Below, one piece after another: positions 1 to 7,577 of a stretch of 10,421 bases of DNA. Positions within the stretch are counted from its first letter, which is position 1; each line of letters starts with the position of its first letter. The notes beneath the pieces were generated by a model that was not told the DNA's origin, did no database searches, and saw nothing but the letters and a program-made list of their open reading frames with translations. This stretch comes from Porphyromonadaceae bacterium UBA7048 (GTDB lineage: Bacteria; Bacteroidota; Bacteroidia; Bacteroidales; Muribaculaceae): NCBI GenBank assembly GCA_002493945.1, contig DLAL01000079.1:1-10421 (forward strand), written 5' to 3'. Made by a program: the position numbers and the translations under genes.

Positions 1-86
1 GGCATTAACTGAATATCCCTAATTCGACAGCTCGAGTTGTAATCACCAGATATCCCAATGAGATTGTATTCTCAAATCCCGGCACT

Positions 87-941
87 ATGCTTGTCAGCCA
101 ACGACAGTTCTTTACCGGAGGACAATCCATATGTCGAAATCAATCTTTACAGATAATGTTTTCGCTGCTTGGAGCCGGCGACCAGGCCGGCAGCGGCGGT
201 GATGTGATTTTACACGGCTGGCAAGACGAGAATCTCAGAACTCCTTATATCGTTGAAACAGACAGACCTGATAAAGTAGAACTTATACTCCCTCTTGAAT
301 CAGTTCTATCTGACAGGGTAAAGGCTGAATTGACAAATCGATTCGGAGCTGAAATAATAAAACTGGATCACAAAGCATTGATGATTCTTGCCTTGGCCGT
401 GGACGAAGACGTAACCAACGAAAAACTACAATACATAATTGACGCCCACCGCGCCGACATCACACGCATGCTAAGAAGTCTTTGTCAAAAAGGATTTCTG
501 ATTTCTGAAGGAATAGGACGCGGAACTCATTACAAACTCTCTTCTACGTTCCATGAAGATAAGGCAAAAGTAAAGGCTAAAGATCAAGCAGACATAAACG
601 CCAAGATTAAAACTGTCGATAGAATTCCAGACAAAGTCAACGACAAAGCTAAGGACAAAGCTAAGGACAAAGCTAAGGACAAAGCTAAGGACAAAGCTAA
701 GGACAAAGCTGACGACAAAGCCCATAGAGACAGAGAGATAGTAATTCAGGAACTGATGACTTTCTGCAGCGTATGGCGAAAAAGCTCAGAGATGGCAAGA
801 TATGTAGGAGAATTGCCACAGTATATCTCTCGCCGCATTATTCCTGAAATGTTAAAGCGAGGCATTCTGATAAGAGAGTATCCCGAAGTTCCTACTCATC
901 CGGCACAAAGATATCGTGTTAAACCAAAACGCGGCAAGTAA
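87..941 (+). CDS. C-terminal part of a Schlafen AlbA_2/ATP-binding regulator, probably 5'-broken
   Basis: The product resembles the C-terminal half of the AlbA_2 / HATPase_c_4 'ATP-binding protein' family of Bacteroidetes, putative DNA-binding regulators. The family segment around NPGTMLVS, SICRN and AGSG is seen at residues 1-40. It is followed by a winged-helix-like region (about 96-153), a lysine-rich DKAK repeat linker (about 186-211) and a second winged-helix-like region (about 215-280). Homology clearly begins before the first ATG: the same frame reads ARVVITRYPNEIVFSNPGT from about position 33. This frame is open only back to position 9, with a TAA at 6-8, whereas the family has an AlbA_2 domain and the rest of the ATPase-like domain upstream. 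The gene is therefore probably frameshifted or truncated, or starts at an internal ATG and makes only the C-terminal domains. ATG 87 is simply the first ATG, with no ribosome binding site. The family call is fairly sure; the exact role (regulator or defence-related) is unknown. Confidence 0.6.
   Translation: MLVSQRQFFTGGQSICRNQSLQIMFSLLGAGDQAGSGGDVILHGWQDENLRTPYIVETDRPDKVELILPLESVLSDRVKAELTNRFGAEIIKLDHKALMILALAVDEDVTNEKLQYIIDAHRADITRMLRSLCQKGFLISEGIGRGTHYKLSSTFHEDKAKVKAKDQADINAKIKTVDRIPDKVNDKAKDKAKDKAKDKAKDKAKDKADDKAHRDREIVIQELMTFCSVWRKSSEMARYVGELPQYISRRIIPEMLKRGILIREYPEVPTHPAQRYRVKPKRGK
630..719 (+). repeat. 12-bp in-frame tandem repeat encoding a DKAK linker
   Basis: The unit GACAAAGCTAAG occurs in five perfect consecutive copies starting at 642, 654, 666, 678 and 690. 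A degenerate copy precedes them (630-641, DKVN), then come one ending in GAC (702-713, DKAD) and a partial one at 714-719. Each unit encodes Asp-Lys-Ala-Lys, giving a charged, probably helical or flexible linker between two winged-helix-like domains. The unit is a multiple of three, so copy changes alter linker length without shifting the frame. Confidence 0.95.
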
Positions 942-1014
942 CCCACGGAACAGTGGTATTCCCGTTTTTGGAATAAATAACTATCGTAAGCCCTTATTAT
1001 CCGAATAATTGTCG

Positions 1015-1022
1015 TAACTTTG
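1015..1022 (+). promoter_or_regulatory. Bacteroidetes -7 promoter box for the outer-membrane barrel gene
   Basis: TAACTTTG matches the Bacteroidetes -7 consensus TAnnTTTG exactly and ends 26 bp before the ATG at 1049. No clear TTTG -33 box is seen at the usual spacing; the sequence there is CCCTTATT. The leader is short and A-rich (ATTAAAAAGCG), as is typical of genes in this phylum that lack a Shine-Dalgarno sequence. Confidence 0.6.
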
Positions 1023-1048
1023 CGACTGAATCATTAAAAAGCGTACAA

Positions 1049-1690
1049 ATGAAACGTCTATCGGCACTTGCAGGCCTCTCGATAGCCCTTATGGCAGCTC
1101 CCCTTGCATCACATGCGGAATTCCGCTATGCTCCCGTTGCAGGCGTCACGGTGAACAATCTCAAATTCAAGCAAGACATCTTCCCCGTCAGCCAGACTGC
1201 CGGATTCCAGGCAGGAATACAGGGAGAACTGATGTTCCCGGGTATTGGCTTCGGCATCGATTTCGGACTGCTGTATAACATGATGGGCGCACGCACCGAC
1301 CTCGGTTCGCGCCACATATGGGCTGTAGACGGCTTCAAGGATCCGAATTTCATGATACACAATCTGGAGATTCCGCTGCACATACGCTTTAAGTGGACCC
1401 GCATGAACGGACTGGAAGACTACATAGCTCCGTTCGTCTACGGCGGGCCGGATTTTGCCATCACTGTGGCCCACAGCTCTCCCGAGGGCAATCCCGGAGC
1501 CGGCAACCCCTTCAAATGTTCGGGCGGCGACCTCGGACTCACGGCAGGCGGCGGCTTCGAAGTATTCAAGCGCTGGCAGGTATCGGTGCAGTACACCTGG
1601 GGCATGACATATATCGTCAAGACCGTCAAACTCGACAACATGAGCGCGCAGAACCGCCAGTGGGCCGTCCGTGTGGCCTACTTCTTCTAA
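1049..1690 (+). CDS. Outer-membrane beta-barrel (porin-family) protein
   Basis: The 213-residue protein has a clear signal peptide: MKR, then a hydrophobic stretch, with likely cleavage after ASHA at about residue 23. The rest alternates hydrophobic and polar residues with many Gly and aromatic residues, and ends in VRVAYFF with the terminal Phe expected of substrates of the BAM assembly machine. It resembles the OMP_b-brl_2 / 'porin family protein' group common in Bacteroidales (an eight-strand-type barrel of about 200 residues). Substrate and role are unknown; many members are structural or sensory outer-membrane proteins. The start is fixed by the signal peptide and by the -7 box 26 bp upstream. 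The gene is monocistronic, with a terminator directly downstream, and lies between a + strand regulator fragment and a convergent OmpA gene. The barrel call is confident; any specific function is not. Confidence 0.85.
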   Translation: MKRLSALAGLSIALMAAPLASHAEFRYAPVAGVTVNNLKFKQDIFPVSQTAGFQAGIQGELMFPGIGFGIDFGLLYNMMGARTDLGSRHIWAVDGFKDPNFMIHNLEIPLHIRFKWTRMNGLEDYIAPFVYGGPDFAITVAHSSPEGNPGAGNPFKCSGGDLGLTAGGGFEVFKRWQVSVQYTWGMTYIVKTVKLDNMSAQNRQWAVRVAYFF

Positions 1691-1717
1691 GCAGACCGTT
1701 TGATAACACATAAAAGG

Positions 1718-1757
1718 AATCCGGGCCACTGACGAGGGCACTGACCCGGATTTTTTT
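1718..1757 (+). terminator. Intrinsic terminator of the barrel gene
   Basis: An 8-bp perfect stem, AATCCGGG at 1718-1725 with CCCGGATT at 1745-1752, has a 19-nt loop and is followed on the + strand by an unbroken T tract to 1757. It lies 28 bp after the stop codon. The loop is longer than usual. Confidence 0.75.
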
Positions 1758-1801
1758 GTGCGCACATTCCGGCGGAATAGATAGCCGGACTTTCGCGCGG
1801 A

Positions 1802-1839
1802 TAATATAAATGCGGCCTCCGGATGTCCGGAAGCCGCAT
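1802..1839 (-). terminator. Intrinsic terminator of the OmpA-family gene
   Basis: A long hairpin has arms at 1810-1823 and 1826-1839 (13 of 14 bases complementary). The single C/A mismatch on the + strand (1817/1832) becomes a G-U wobble in the - strand transcript, which argues that the - strand RNA is the functional one. The stem is followed on the - strand by TTTATATTAT. It sits about 23 bp after the OmpA stop codon. Confidence 0.8.
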
Positions 1840-1861
1840 CTTATATCGGAATCAAGCTAAA

Positions 1862-3085
1862 TTACTTGGCTTCTTCGATGGTGACTGCGCGGTCGAGAGC
1901 AACACACTTTTCGCCGAGGTCGCTGAGGTTACCGTTGTTGGTGGTAACGGTGAGCTGGCTTGCGGGAACACCGTTGCGCTGGAGGAGCTTGCTGACGCCT
2001 TCTGCACGGTTCTTGCGGAGTCGCATGTTGATGCTTTCGGTACCGGTGTAGTTATCAGCCCAACCGGTGAGGACGTACTTCTTGTCGCTGTTGGACTTCA
2101 TCACGTGAGCGATAGCCTTGACAACGCGCTGGTTCTCGCGGCTGAGACGCGAAACACCGATGGGATAGTAAACGGTAGCAAGGGGAGCCGAAGATGCTTC
2201 AACAGTCTCGACGGGACGGCTGAGGCAGTCTTTGATCTGAGCTTCGAGGTCGGCGATGCGGGCATCGGCGGCAGCGAGACGTGCACGGAGTGCGTCGCAG
2301 TTCTCGGACTCGGGGCAAACGGGAACGACGGGAGCGTTCCATTCGCGGTTCTTGAAGTTGTAGGTAACGCCGATAAATGCTTCGAGTGCGCCGTACTTCT
2401 TGTTCCAGCCTGTGCCGCCGTCATTCTGAAGGCCGTTGAAACCGGTGAAGCGGAGGTCGAGCGAAAGGGCAACCTGCTTGCTTACGTTGAACGAGTTGAT
2501 AAGACCGGCACGGAGAGCAACGAGGTCGCCGTTTGCGTGCTTGTAGCCGTCAGACTCGCCGTTGGCTTTGTACTGCTTGGTGTAGGTGAGGTAGCCGCCT
2601 GCGCCGAGGTATACTGTAGCATTGTAGATACGGCCGGGACGATAACCGCACCACCAGTTGGTAAGGTTAATCATAAGGTCGCCGACAAGGCCGAATTCGT
2701 TGTAGCGGGTCTTGGCATACTGTCCGTCGACGAGGTGTTCGTTCTGAAGAGCACCGATGTACGATTCGTTGGCTGCGAGGCCCTTCAGACCCATATAGCT
2801 GAAACCGATACGACCGCCGAATACGGGCGAGAACCATTTGCCGCCATAAATCGAAGCTGCGGGCATGAAACGGTCAGAAAGAGAGCGCTTGCTGGCGAGC
2901 GACGACAGATATACGTCAACGCCACCTTCTGCGGTGATGAACCAGTTATCCTTCATGCGGTTGAGAAGGACACCCTGCGAGGGGTCGCTTACGTAGGTAA
3001 GCTCCTGAGCAGTCTCCTGTGCACTGATAGTCTGGGCACCCATGAAGAGGCCGCACAGAGCTGCGATAAGGGTAGCTTTTTTCAT
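1862..3085 (-). CDS. OmpA-family outer-membrane protein with peptidoglycan-binding domain
   Basis: The 407-residue protein has a signal peptide (MKKATLIAALCG..., likely cleavage after TISA at residue 22). It then has an N-terminal beta-barrel region (about residues 45-250, ending in GVTYNF), a Cys-containing charged coiled-coil linker (Cys257, Cys263, Cys287, with RARLAAADARIADLEAQI between) and a C-terminal OmpA domain (about 298-407). In the last domain TGWAD and N-x-x-L-x-x-x-R-A place the peptidoglycan-contacting pair at Asp344 and Arg360. It should anchor the outer membrane to the cell wall. Bacteroidales encode abundant OmpA proteins of this layout. The gene is monocistronic, with its own -7 box upstream and a strong hairpin terminator downstream. 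The linker cysteines could form a disulfide, which is inference only. The family assignment is certain; no specific substrate can be named. Confidence 0.93.
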   Translation of the reverse strand: MKKATLIAALCGLFMGAQTISAQETAQELTYVSDPSQGVLLNRMKDNWFITAEGGVDVYLSSLASKRSLSDRFMPAASIYGGKWFSPVFGGRIGFSYMGLKGLAANESYIGALQNEHLVDGQYAKTRYNEFGLVGDLMINLTNWWCGYRPGRIYNATVYLGAGGYLTYTKQYKANGESDGYKHANGDLVALRAGLINSFNVSKQVALSLDLRFTGFNGLQNDGGTGWNKKYGALEAFIGVTYNFKNREWNAPVVPVCPESENCDALRARLAAADARIADLEAQIKDCLSRPVETVEASSAPLATVYYPIGVSRLSRENQRVVKAIAHVMKSNSDKKYVLTGWADNYTGTESINMRLRKNRAEGVSKLLQRNGVPASQLTVTTNNGNLSDLGEKCVALDRAVTIEEAK

Positions 3086-3138
3086 AGTTGAGCTGTTTAT
3101 TGAATGAATTAATATTTTCCTTTCCCGTATATGTTCGA

Positions 3139-3146
3139 CAAAAGTA
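3139..3146 (-). promoter_or_regulatory. Bacteroidetes -7 promoter box for the OmpA gene
   Basis: Read on the - strand the sequence is TACTTTTG, a full match to TAnnTTTG, giving an mRNA leader of roughly 45-50 nt before ATG 3085. No TTTG -33 box is seen at 19-21 bp. Instead the spacer holds a run of eight A residues on the - strand (3158-3151), which may act as an upstream A-tract. Confidence 0.6.
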
Positions 3147-3231
3147 CTACTTTTTTTTCATTTGATAACTTAAAAGCGTGAAAAATCTCTAAATCGACCT
3201 ACAGATTTAACATTTTCATGCCTGACAGGAA

Positions 3232-5265
3232 TCAAGACAGCAGAGATTTCACGTTTTCGAATACTGCTTCGGGGGTAAATCCGAACTTTTCGTCGAGCAC
3301 TTTATAGGGAGCGGAAGCACCGAAGCGGCGCATGCCGTAGGCATAGCCATTGAACCCGTCAATCATGCGGAGCGATTCGGGCAGACCGGCGCTGAGACCG
3401 AACTGGCGGACGCCTGCAGGAAGTACGGACTGACGGTATTCCTCAGGCTGACGGTTGAAGAGGCCGACAGACGGCATCGACACAACCGACGCCTTGATGC
3501 CGTCAGCCTTCAGGAGTGCGGCGACCTCGCAGAGCAGCGACACTTCCGAGCCATTGGCAACCATGACGATGTCAGGCGTTCCTTCGGCAGCGATGACAGT
3601 GTATCCGCCGCGCTCGGCGCCTCGGGCAGCCTCGATACGGCTCATGCCGGCAGGAGCGGGAAGGTCCTTGATGTCCTGACGCGAAAGTATGAGGGCTGTG
3701 GGAGTATGGCTGTTCTCCATGGCCATCTTGTAGGCTATGGACGTCTCGGCGGCGTCGGCCGGACGGAGTACGAGCATCGAGGGACGTCCGGAGAAATTGC
3801 TGATCTGCTCCATAAGACGCAGCTGTGCTTCCTGCTCGATGGGTTCGTGAGTGGGACCGTCCTCGCCCACGCGGAATGCGTCGTGCGTCCATATGTACTT
3901 GACGGGAAGTTCCATCAGAGCTGCCATACGCACGGCAGGCTTCATATAGTCGGAGAAGACGAAGAAGGTGCCGCAGGCTGCGTAGAGACCTCCGTGGAGC
4001 ACGATACCGTTCATAATGGCAGCCATAGTGAGTTCGCTCACACCGGCCTGAAGGAATGCTCCGGAGAAATCGCCGTTGACAAAAGCGTGTGTGTTCTTGA
4101 GGAAGCCGTCGGTCTTGTCCGAGTTGGCAAGGTCGGCCGACGATACTATCATATTGCCGATTTTCGTGGCGAGCACTGCCAGGACATCTGCGGAAGCCTG
4201 ACGGGTCGAGGTGTCGGCCTTGTGCACGATTGCCTCATAGTCAACCGAGGGAAGGACGCCTTCGAGATATCCCTTGAGTTCTATGGCCAGACCGGGATTC
4301 TCCTTGGCCCATGCCTCATACTCGGCACGACGGGCAGCAACGATGTGGCGGAGTTCCTCGCGGCGGTCGGCATAGAGCTTCTCCACTTCGGGGAATATCT
4401 GCCAGGGATTCTCGGGGTCGCCGCCGAGGTTTGCCACAGTCGAGGCGTAATCGGCGCCCGACTTGCTCAGAGGCTGGCCGTGAGTGGAGCATTTGCCTTC
4501 GAAGTTTCCGCCTTCGGCGTCAACGGCACCCTTGCCCATGACGGTGCGGCCTATGATGAGAGTAGGCTTCTGCTGCTCTGCTTCGGCGGCACAGATGGCG
4601 CGTGCTATTTCTTCGGGGTCATTGCCATTGATCTCAAGCACGTTCCAGTGCCATGCGCGGTACTTGGCGGCATAGTCCTCCGTGTTGACGGCATCGACCA
4701 TGGTCGAGAGCTGAACGCCGTTGCAGTCATAGAACATGATGAGATTCGACAGACCGAGGTAGCCGGCGATGCGGCCTGCGCCCTGCGAGATTTCTTCCTG
4801 GATACCGCCGTCAGAGATGAACGCATAGGTCTTGTGCGACACCACCTTGCCGAACCGTGCTTCAAGGAAGCGCTCGGCTATGGCACAACCGACTGCCATG
4901 GTATGGCCCTGACCGAGAGGGCCGGATGTATTCTCGACGCCTCGTTCGGGGTCCAGTTCAGGATGTCCGGGAGTCACGGAGCCCCACTGACGGAACTGCT
5001 TGAGGTCGTCGAGCGTGTAGAATCCCGAGAGAGCAAGCACGGAGTAAAGCATAGGCGACATATGGCCCGGGTCAAGGAAGAAACGGTCGCGGGCGAACCA
5101 TGTAGGATCATCGGGATCCGTCACCAGAAAACGCGAATAGAGGACATTGACATAATCGGCGCCGCCCATAGCACCGCCGGGATGTCCGGACTTGGCCTTT
5201 TCGACCATCGAGGCAGCCAGAATACGGATGTTGTCGGCAGCCCGATTGAATGTTTTTGTATCCAT
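3232..5265 (-). CDS. tkt: Transketolase
   Basis: Thiamine-diphosphate-dependent transketolase of the non-oxidative pentose phosphate pathway. It moves two-carbon ketol units between sugar phosphates in the cytoplasm. The 677-residue length is normal for the family. Visible motifs are SGHPGGAMG (26-34), GPLGQG, the ThDP/Mg region (SDGGIQEE ... FYDCNG, the Bacteroidales variant of the usual GDG...N motif), GVSELTM with the catalytic Glu at residue 411, GEDGPTHEP with the active-site His at 473, and LILSRQ for phosphate binding. Glu411 and His473 match the numbering I recall for E. coli transketolase. The start chosen is ATG 5265 (MDTKTFNRAADNIRI). A longer reading from 5331 would translate the promoter boxes and add a non-homologous N-terminus. 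It has its own promoter, and the upstream ferritin gene ends before a hairpin, so it is probably monocistronic. No clear strong terminator is seen after the stop. Confidence 0.97.
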   Translation of the reverse strand: MDTKTFNRAADNIRILAASMVEKAKSGHPGGAMGGADYVNVLYSRFLVTDPDDPTWFARDRFFLDPGHMSPMLYSVLALSGFYTLDDLKQFRQWGSVTPGHPELDPERGVENTSGPLGQGHTMAVGCAIAERFLEARFGKVVSHKTYAFISDGGIQEEISQGAGRIAGYLGLSNLIMFYDCNGVQLSTMVDAVNTEDYAAKYRAWHWNVLEINGNDPEEIARAICAAEAEQQKPTLIIGRTVMGKGAVDAEGGNFEGKCSTHGQPLSKSGADYASTVANLGGDPENPWQIFPEVEKLYADRREELRHIVAARRAEYEAWAKENPGLAIELKGYLEGVLPSVDYEAIVHKADTSTRQASADVLAVLATKIGNMIVSSADLANSDKTDGFLKNTHAFVNGDFSGAFLQAGVSELTMAAIMNGIVLHGGLYAACGTFFVFSDYMKPAVRMAALMELPVKYIWTHDAFRVGEDGPTHEPIEQEAQLRLMEQISNFSGRPSMLVLRPADAAETSIAYKMAMENSHTPTALILSRQDIKDLPAPAGMSRIEAARGAERGGYTVIAAEGTPDIVMVANGSEVSLLCEVAALLKADGIKASVVSMPSVGLFNRQPEEYRQSVLPAGVRQFGLSAGLPESLRMIDGFNGYAYGMRRFGASAPYKVLDEKFGFTPEAVFENVKSLLS

Positions 5266-5300
5266 GAAGATTAATGGGATCGAATTGTTTGTTCTAAGGC

Positions 5301-5332
5301 CGAAATTACAACATTTCTGCGGAGTAGCCAAA
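5301..5332 (-). promoter_or_regulatory. Promoter of transketolase
   Basis: On the - strand, TTTG (5332-5329) is followed after exactly 20 bp by TAATTTCG (5308-5301), one mismatch from the TAnnTTTG -7 consensus. The layout fits the Bacteroidetes primary sigma factor. It predicts a leader of about 30 nt before ATG 5265 and rules out the longer upstream start. Confidence 0.6.
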
Positions 5333-5385
5333 TTTTAACCCAAAAATATGGCTGAGATGTTGAAAAGTTGATAACTACGTACAAC

Positions 5386-5416
5386 GAAACCCCATCAGAC
5401 AAGCTGATGAGGTTTC
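5386..5416 (-). terminator. Hairpin downstream of ferritin (likely terminator)
   Basis: The arms are GAAACCCCATCAG (5386-5398) and CTGATGAGGTTTC (5404-5416) with a 5-nt loop. The one C/A mismatch becomes a G-U pair in the - strand RNA, so the hairpin is best formed in the ferritin transcript, 24 bp after its stop. The following - strand sequence (GTTGTACGTAG) is not a strong U tract, so termination efficiency is uncertain; a 3'-end stability element is an alternative. Confidence 0.6.
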
Positions 5417-5439
5417 AACTGATGTATCTCGGAATACGA

Positions 5440-5958
5440 TTACTTGGCTGCCAGAGGCGAGGGCACGTTGTAGACGCGTGCTGCAAGTTCCTGGTCAAGC
5501 ATGAAGAGGGCGAGGCCATTGTCTCCGACAAGTTTCAGACGGTCGATAAGGCCCTTTGCGGTTTCCTCTTCCTCAACCTGCTCGCTGACGAACCAGTCGA
5601 GCTTGCCGCGGGTGGCATAGTCCTTCTCCTCGATGGCGAGGGCATAGAGGTTGTTGATGAGTGCGGTCACCTTCTCTTCGTGAGCGAGAGTGTCGGTGAA
5701 AGCTGCAAGGGGCGATTCCCAGGCCGAAGGCACGCCTTCGATAGGCTTGAGTTCGACGCGGCCGCCACGCGAGATGAGGTAGTTGATGAAGATTTCGGCG
5801 TGAGCCTGTTCTTCCTTGAACTGGATGCGGAACCAGTTGGCTATGCCCGTGCGGCCTTCTGCCTCGAAGTGCATGCCCATGGCGAGATAGAGATATGCCG
5901 ACCAGAACTCGGCATTGATCTGCGCATTGATTGCGTCTTGGATTTTAGGTGAGATCAT
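5440..5958 (-). CDS. ftnA: Ferritin (FtnA-type iron storage protein)
   Basis: Non-haem bacterial ferritin of 172 residues, which oxidises Fe(II) and stores it as a ferric mineral inside a 24-subunit cytoplasmic shell. The ferroxidase ligands are all present at the positions I know from E. coli FtnA: Glu17, Glu50 and His53 (in EEQAHAE), Glu94 and Gln127. Third-site residues Glu49, Glu126 and Glu129/Glu130 and the conserved Tyr24 are also present. There is no haem-binding Met as in bacterioferritin and no targeting sequence. The start MISPKIQDAINAQINAEFWSAYLYL aligns with the family from the first residue. The gene begins 21 bp after the stop of the GT39 glycosyltransferase on the same strand. 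No separate promoter box is obvious in that gap, so it may be read through from upstream, or from a weak promoter inside the upstream gene. A hairpin follows it. Confidence 0.96.
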   Translation of the reverse strand: MISPKIQDAINAQINAEFWSAYLYLAMGMHFEAEGRTGIANWFRIQFKEEQAHAEIFINYLISRGGRVELKPIEGVPSAWESPLAAFTDTLAHEEKVTALINNLYALAIEEKDYATRGKLDWFVSEQVEEEETAKGLIDRLKLVGDNGLALFMLDQELAARVYNVPSPLAAK

Positions 5959-5979
5959 TTTAAGGTTACTTTTAAGTTA

Positions 5980-7572
5980 TTATTTCCTTACGGCTATGCC
6001 GAGAGGTCTGCGATAATCCGCACCCCGCTGAAGCAGGACACGATAATCGAAGTTTCGGTAGAGACCGGTAGTATCGGTGTTGAACGGCAGGAGCACTCGA
6101 GTGCCCGGAGGATATGCCTCGGCAGACTTGATGTCGGGGACGGCACGAAGGCGGTCATCGAGATAGAAGTTGAGAGAGTAGCAGCGCGAGTTTCCGGCAG
6201 ATATAATCTGAGTCTCGGAGTCGGCCAGAAGTTCGGGGACGGCTTTGCTGTCGCTCTTGGGATTGAGTATCATCGGCATCCCGACAGCTACATAAGCGAC
6301 CAGACAGGCCCACACGGCCACAAGGGTATGTCCGACGGGACTGTGACGGTTCACCATCCACGCGATGCCGGCGCCAAGCGGAAGCACGAGTATGAAGTAG
6401 CCCCATACGGGAATCGTCTCCACGGGGAGTTTAGGCTGCGGATAGAGCTGCAGGACGATGAGTGCGAATGGAGCCAGGACGGCCAGCACAGCCATGAACC
6501 ATGCGAAGAAGCGCACAGGGCGCCGCGACGCGCACCTGTCGAGTATCGATGCTATGCCGTAGCATATGAACGGATAGGCCGGAAGGAGATATACCGACCG
6601 CTTGCTGTCAGGGATGCAGTAGAATCCGACCACGAGAACGGCGGCTGTCACGGCGAAGAGTCCGGCTGGCTTGAGAGGCGACGGCCGGAAGCGGCGCAGC
6701 GAGAAGCAGGAGGCAAGCAGCAGCACGGTCCACGGCAGCAGTCCGGCGGCAAGGGTCATGAAATTGTACCACACGGGATTGGTGTGGCTCTCGTACGACA
6801 TCGTGCCCATGAGCCGGCCGATGTTCTCCTCCATCATCAGGTCGTAGAAATGCTCTCCGCCTTTCTGATAAGCGGCATAGAACCACAGTGCAGGCGCGAT
6901 GAGAGACACCGCCGCAAGGCCGAGCATCTTGAAGAGCGTAGGGAAGAAGCGGTCGCGGCGCAGCAGACGGTAGACGCCGACTACGAAGCAGGGGAGCAGC
7001 GACCCTATCGGGCCTTTGGTCATCGTGGCGCAGGTCAGCAGCACTATCACAGCGAGATACAGCCAGCCCTTGAACCGCGGCGAATACTCACGTATATAGA
7101 ACATCAGGTACATGGCTCCGACCATGCAGGCCGTGAGCACCATGTCGAGCCGGCAGGCGAGTGCCGCCCTGAACACCTCGAAACTGCACACGGTGACCAG
7201 CGAGAATATGACCGCGAAACGCGTGCCGCGCACCTTGCGCGCCCATGCGTAGCCGCCCATCACCATGGCCAGTGCGGCCAGCGCCGAGGGCAGACGGGAA
7301 ATGTATTCGTTTACCACGCCACCATTGAACACGTAGGCGAACACGGCAATCAGCCAGCCCAGAAACGGCGGTTTGAACGGAATGTCCTCCCCGTAGTTGA
7401 CGGGAAGAATCCACTCTCCGCTATGGATAATCGACACGGCCACAATAGCTTCGCGAGGTTCGCCCTTGGAGTAGAAGAGGGTCTCGCCCAACCACGGCAG
7501 CAGCAGAAGAGCCACAGCAAAAAATACAATATATCCCGCACGCGGCAGGTTCGGTTCTATACGGTTAATCAT
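5980..7572 (-). CDS. ArnT/GT39-like integral-membrane glycosyltransferase
   Basis: A 530-residue polytopic membrane protein of the GT-C fold. Such enzymes (dolichyl-phosphate-mannose mannosyltransferase / ArnT, PMT_2 group) transfer sugars from polyprenyl-phosphate donors to lipids or proteins at the outer face of the inner membrane. The first transmembrane helix (YIVFFAVALLLLPWL) is followed by the periplasmic loop with the acidic catalytic-type motif (SKGEPREAIVAVSII), then KPPFLGWL, a TKGPIGSLLP motif and DSKRSVYLLPAYPF. All are characteristic of this group in Bacteroidetes. About ten or more hydrophobic segments run through to about residue 445, with a soluble C-terminal part of about 85 residues. 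The acceptor is unknown; lipid A or another surface glycan is only inference. The start is ATG 7572: a longer reading from 7608 would run through the -7 box, and later starts would cut the first helix. Ferritin lies 21 bp downstream, probably on the same transcript. Confidence 0.85.
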   Translation of the reverse strand: MINRIEPNLPRAGYIVFFAVALLLLPWLGETLFYSKGEPREAIVAVSIIHSGEWILPVNYGEDIPFKPPFLGWLIAVFAYVFNGGVVNEYISRLPSALAALAMVMGGYAWARKVRGTRFAVIFSLVTVCSFEVFRAALACRLDMVLTACMVGAMYLMFYIREYSPRFKGWLYLAVIVLLTCATMTKGPIGSLLPCFVVGVYRLLRRDRFFPTLFKMLGLAAVSLIAPALWFYAAYQKGGEHFYDLMMEENIGRLMGTMSYESHTNPVWYNFMTLAAGLLPWTVLLLASCFSLRRFRPSPLKPAGLFAVTAAVLVVGFYCIPDSKRSVYLLPAYPFICYGIASILDRCASRRPVRFFAWFMAVLAVLAPFALIVLQLYPQPKLPVETIPVWGYFILVLPLGAGIAWMVNRHSPVGHTLVAVWACLVAYVAVGMPMILNPKSDSKAVPELLADSETQIISAGNSRCYSLNFYLDDRLRAVPDIKSAEAYPPGTRVLLPFNTDTTGLYRNFDYRVLLQRGADYRRPLGIAVRK

Positions 7573-7577
7573 AGGGG

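Noticed and set aside
630..719. CRISPR-like array
   Set aside because: Repeats are 12 bp, contiguous without spacers and in frame within a coding region, so they are a coding tandem repeat.
1823..3091. A 422-codon + strand frame opposite the OmpA gene
   Set aside because: The - strand reading has signal peptide, barrel and OmpA domain; the + strand frame is a shadow that also runs through the OmpA terminator hairpin.
3180..3231. Transketolase terminator (AAATCT...AGATTT and CCTGACAGG)
   Set aside because: The possible stems are short, A+T-only or too small, and none is followed by a convincing T tract positioned for termination.
3706..5274. A very long open frame on the + strand opposite transketolase
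   Set aside because: Antisense to a gene with all transketolase motifs. The translation has no recognisable family and is explained by the codon bias of the G+C-rich gene beneath.
5266..5331. N-terminal extension of transketolase from an upstream ATG
   Set aside because: It would translate the -7 box and has no family-like sequence; alignment starts at MDTKTFNRAADNIRI.
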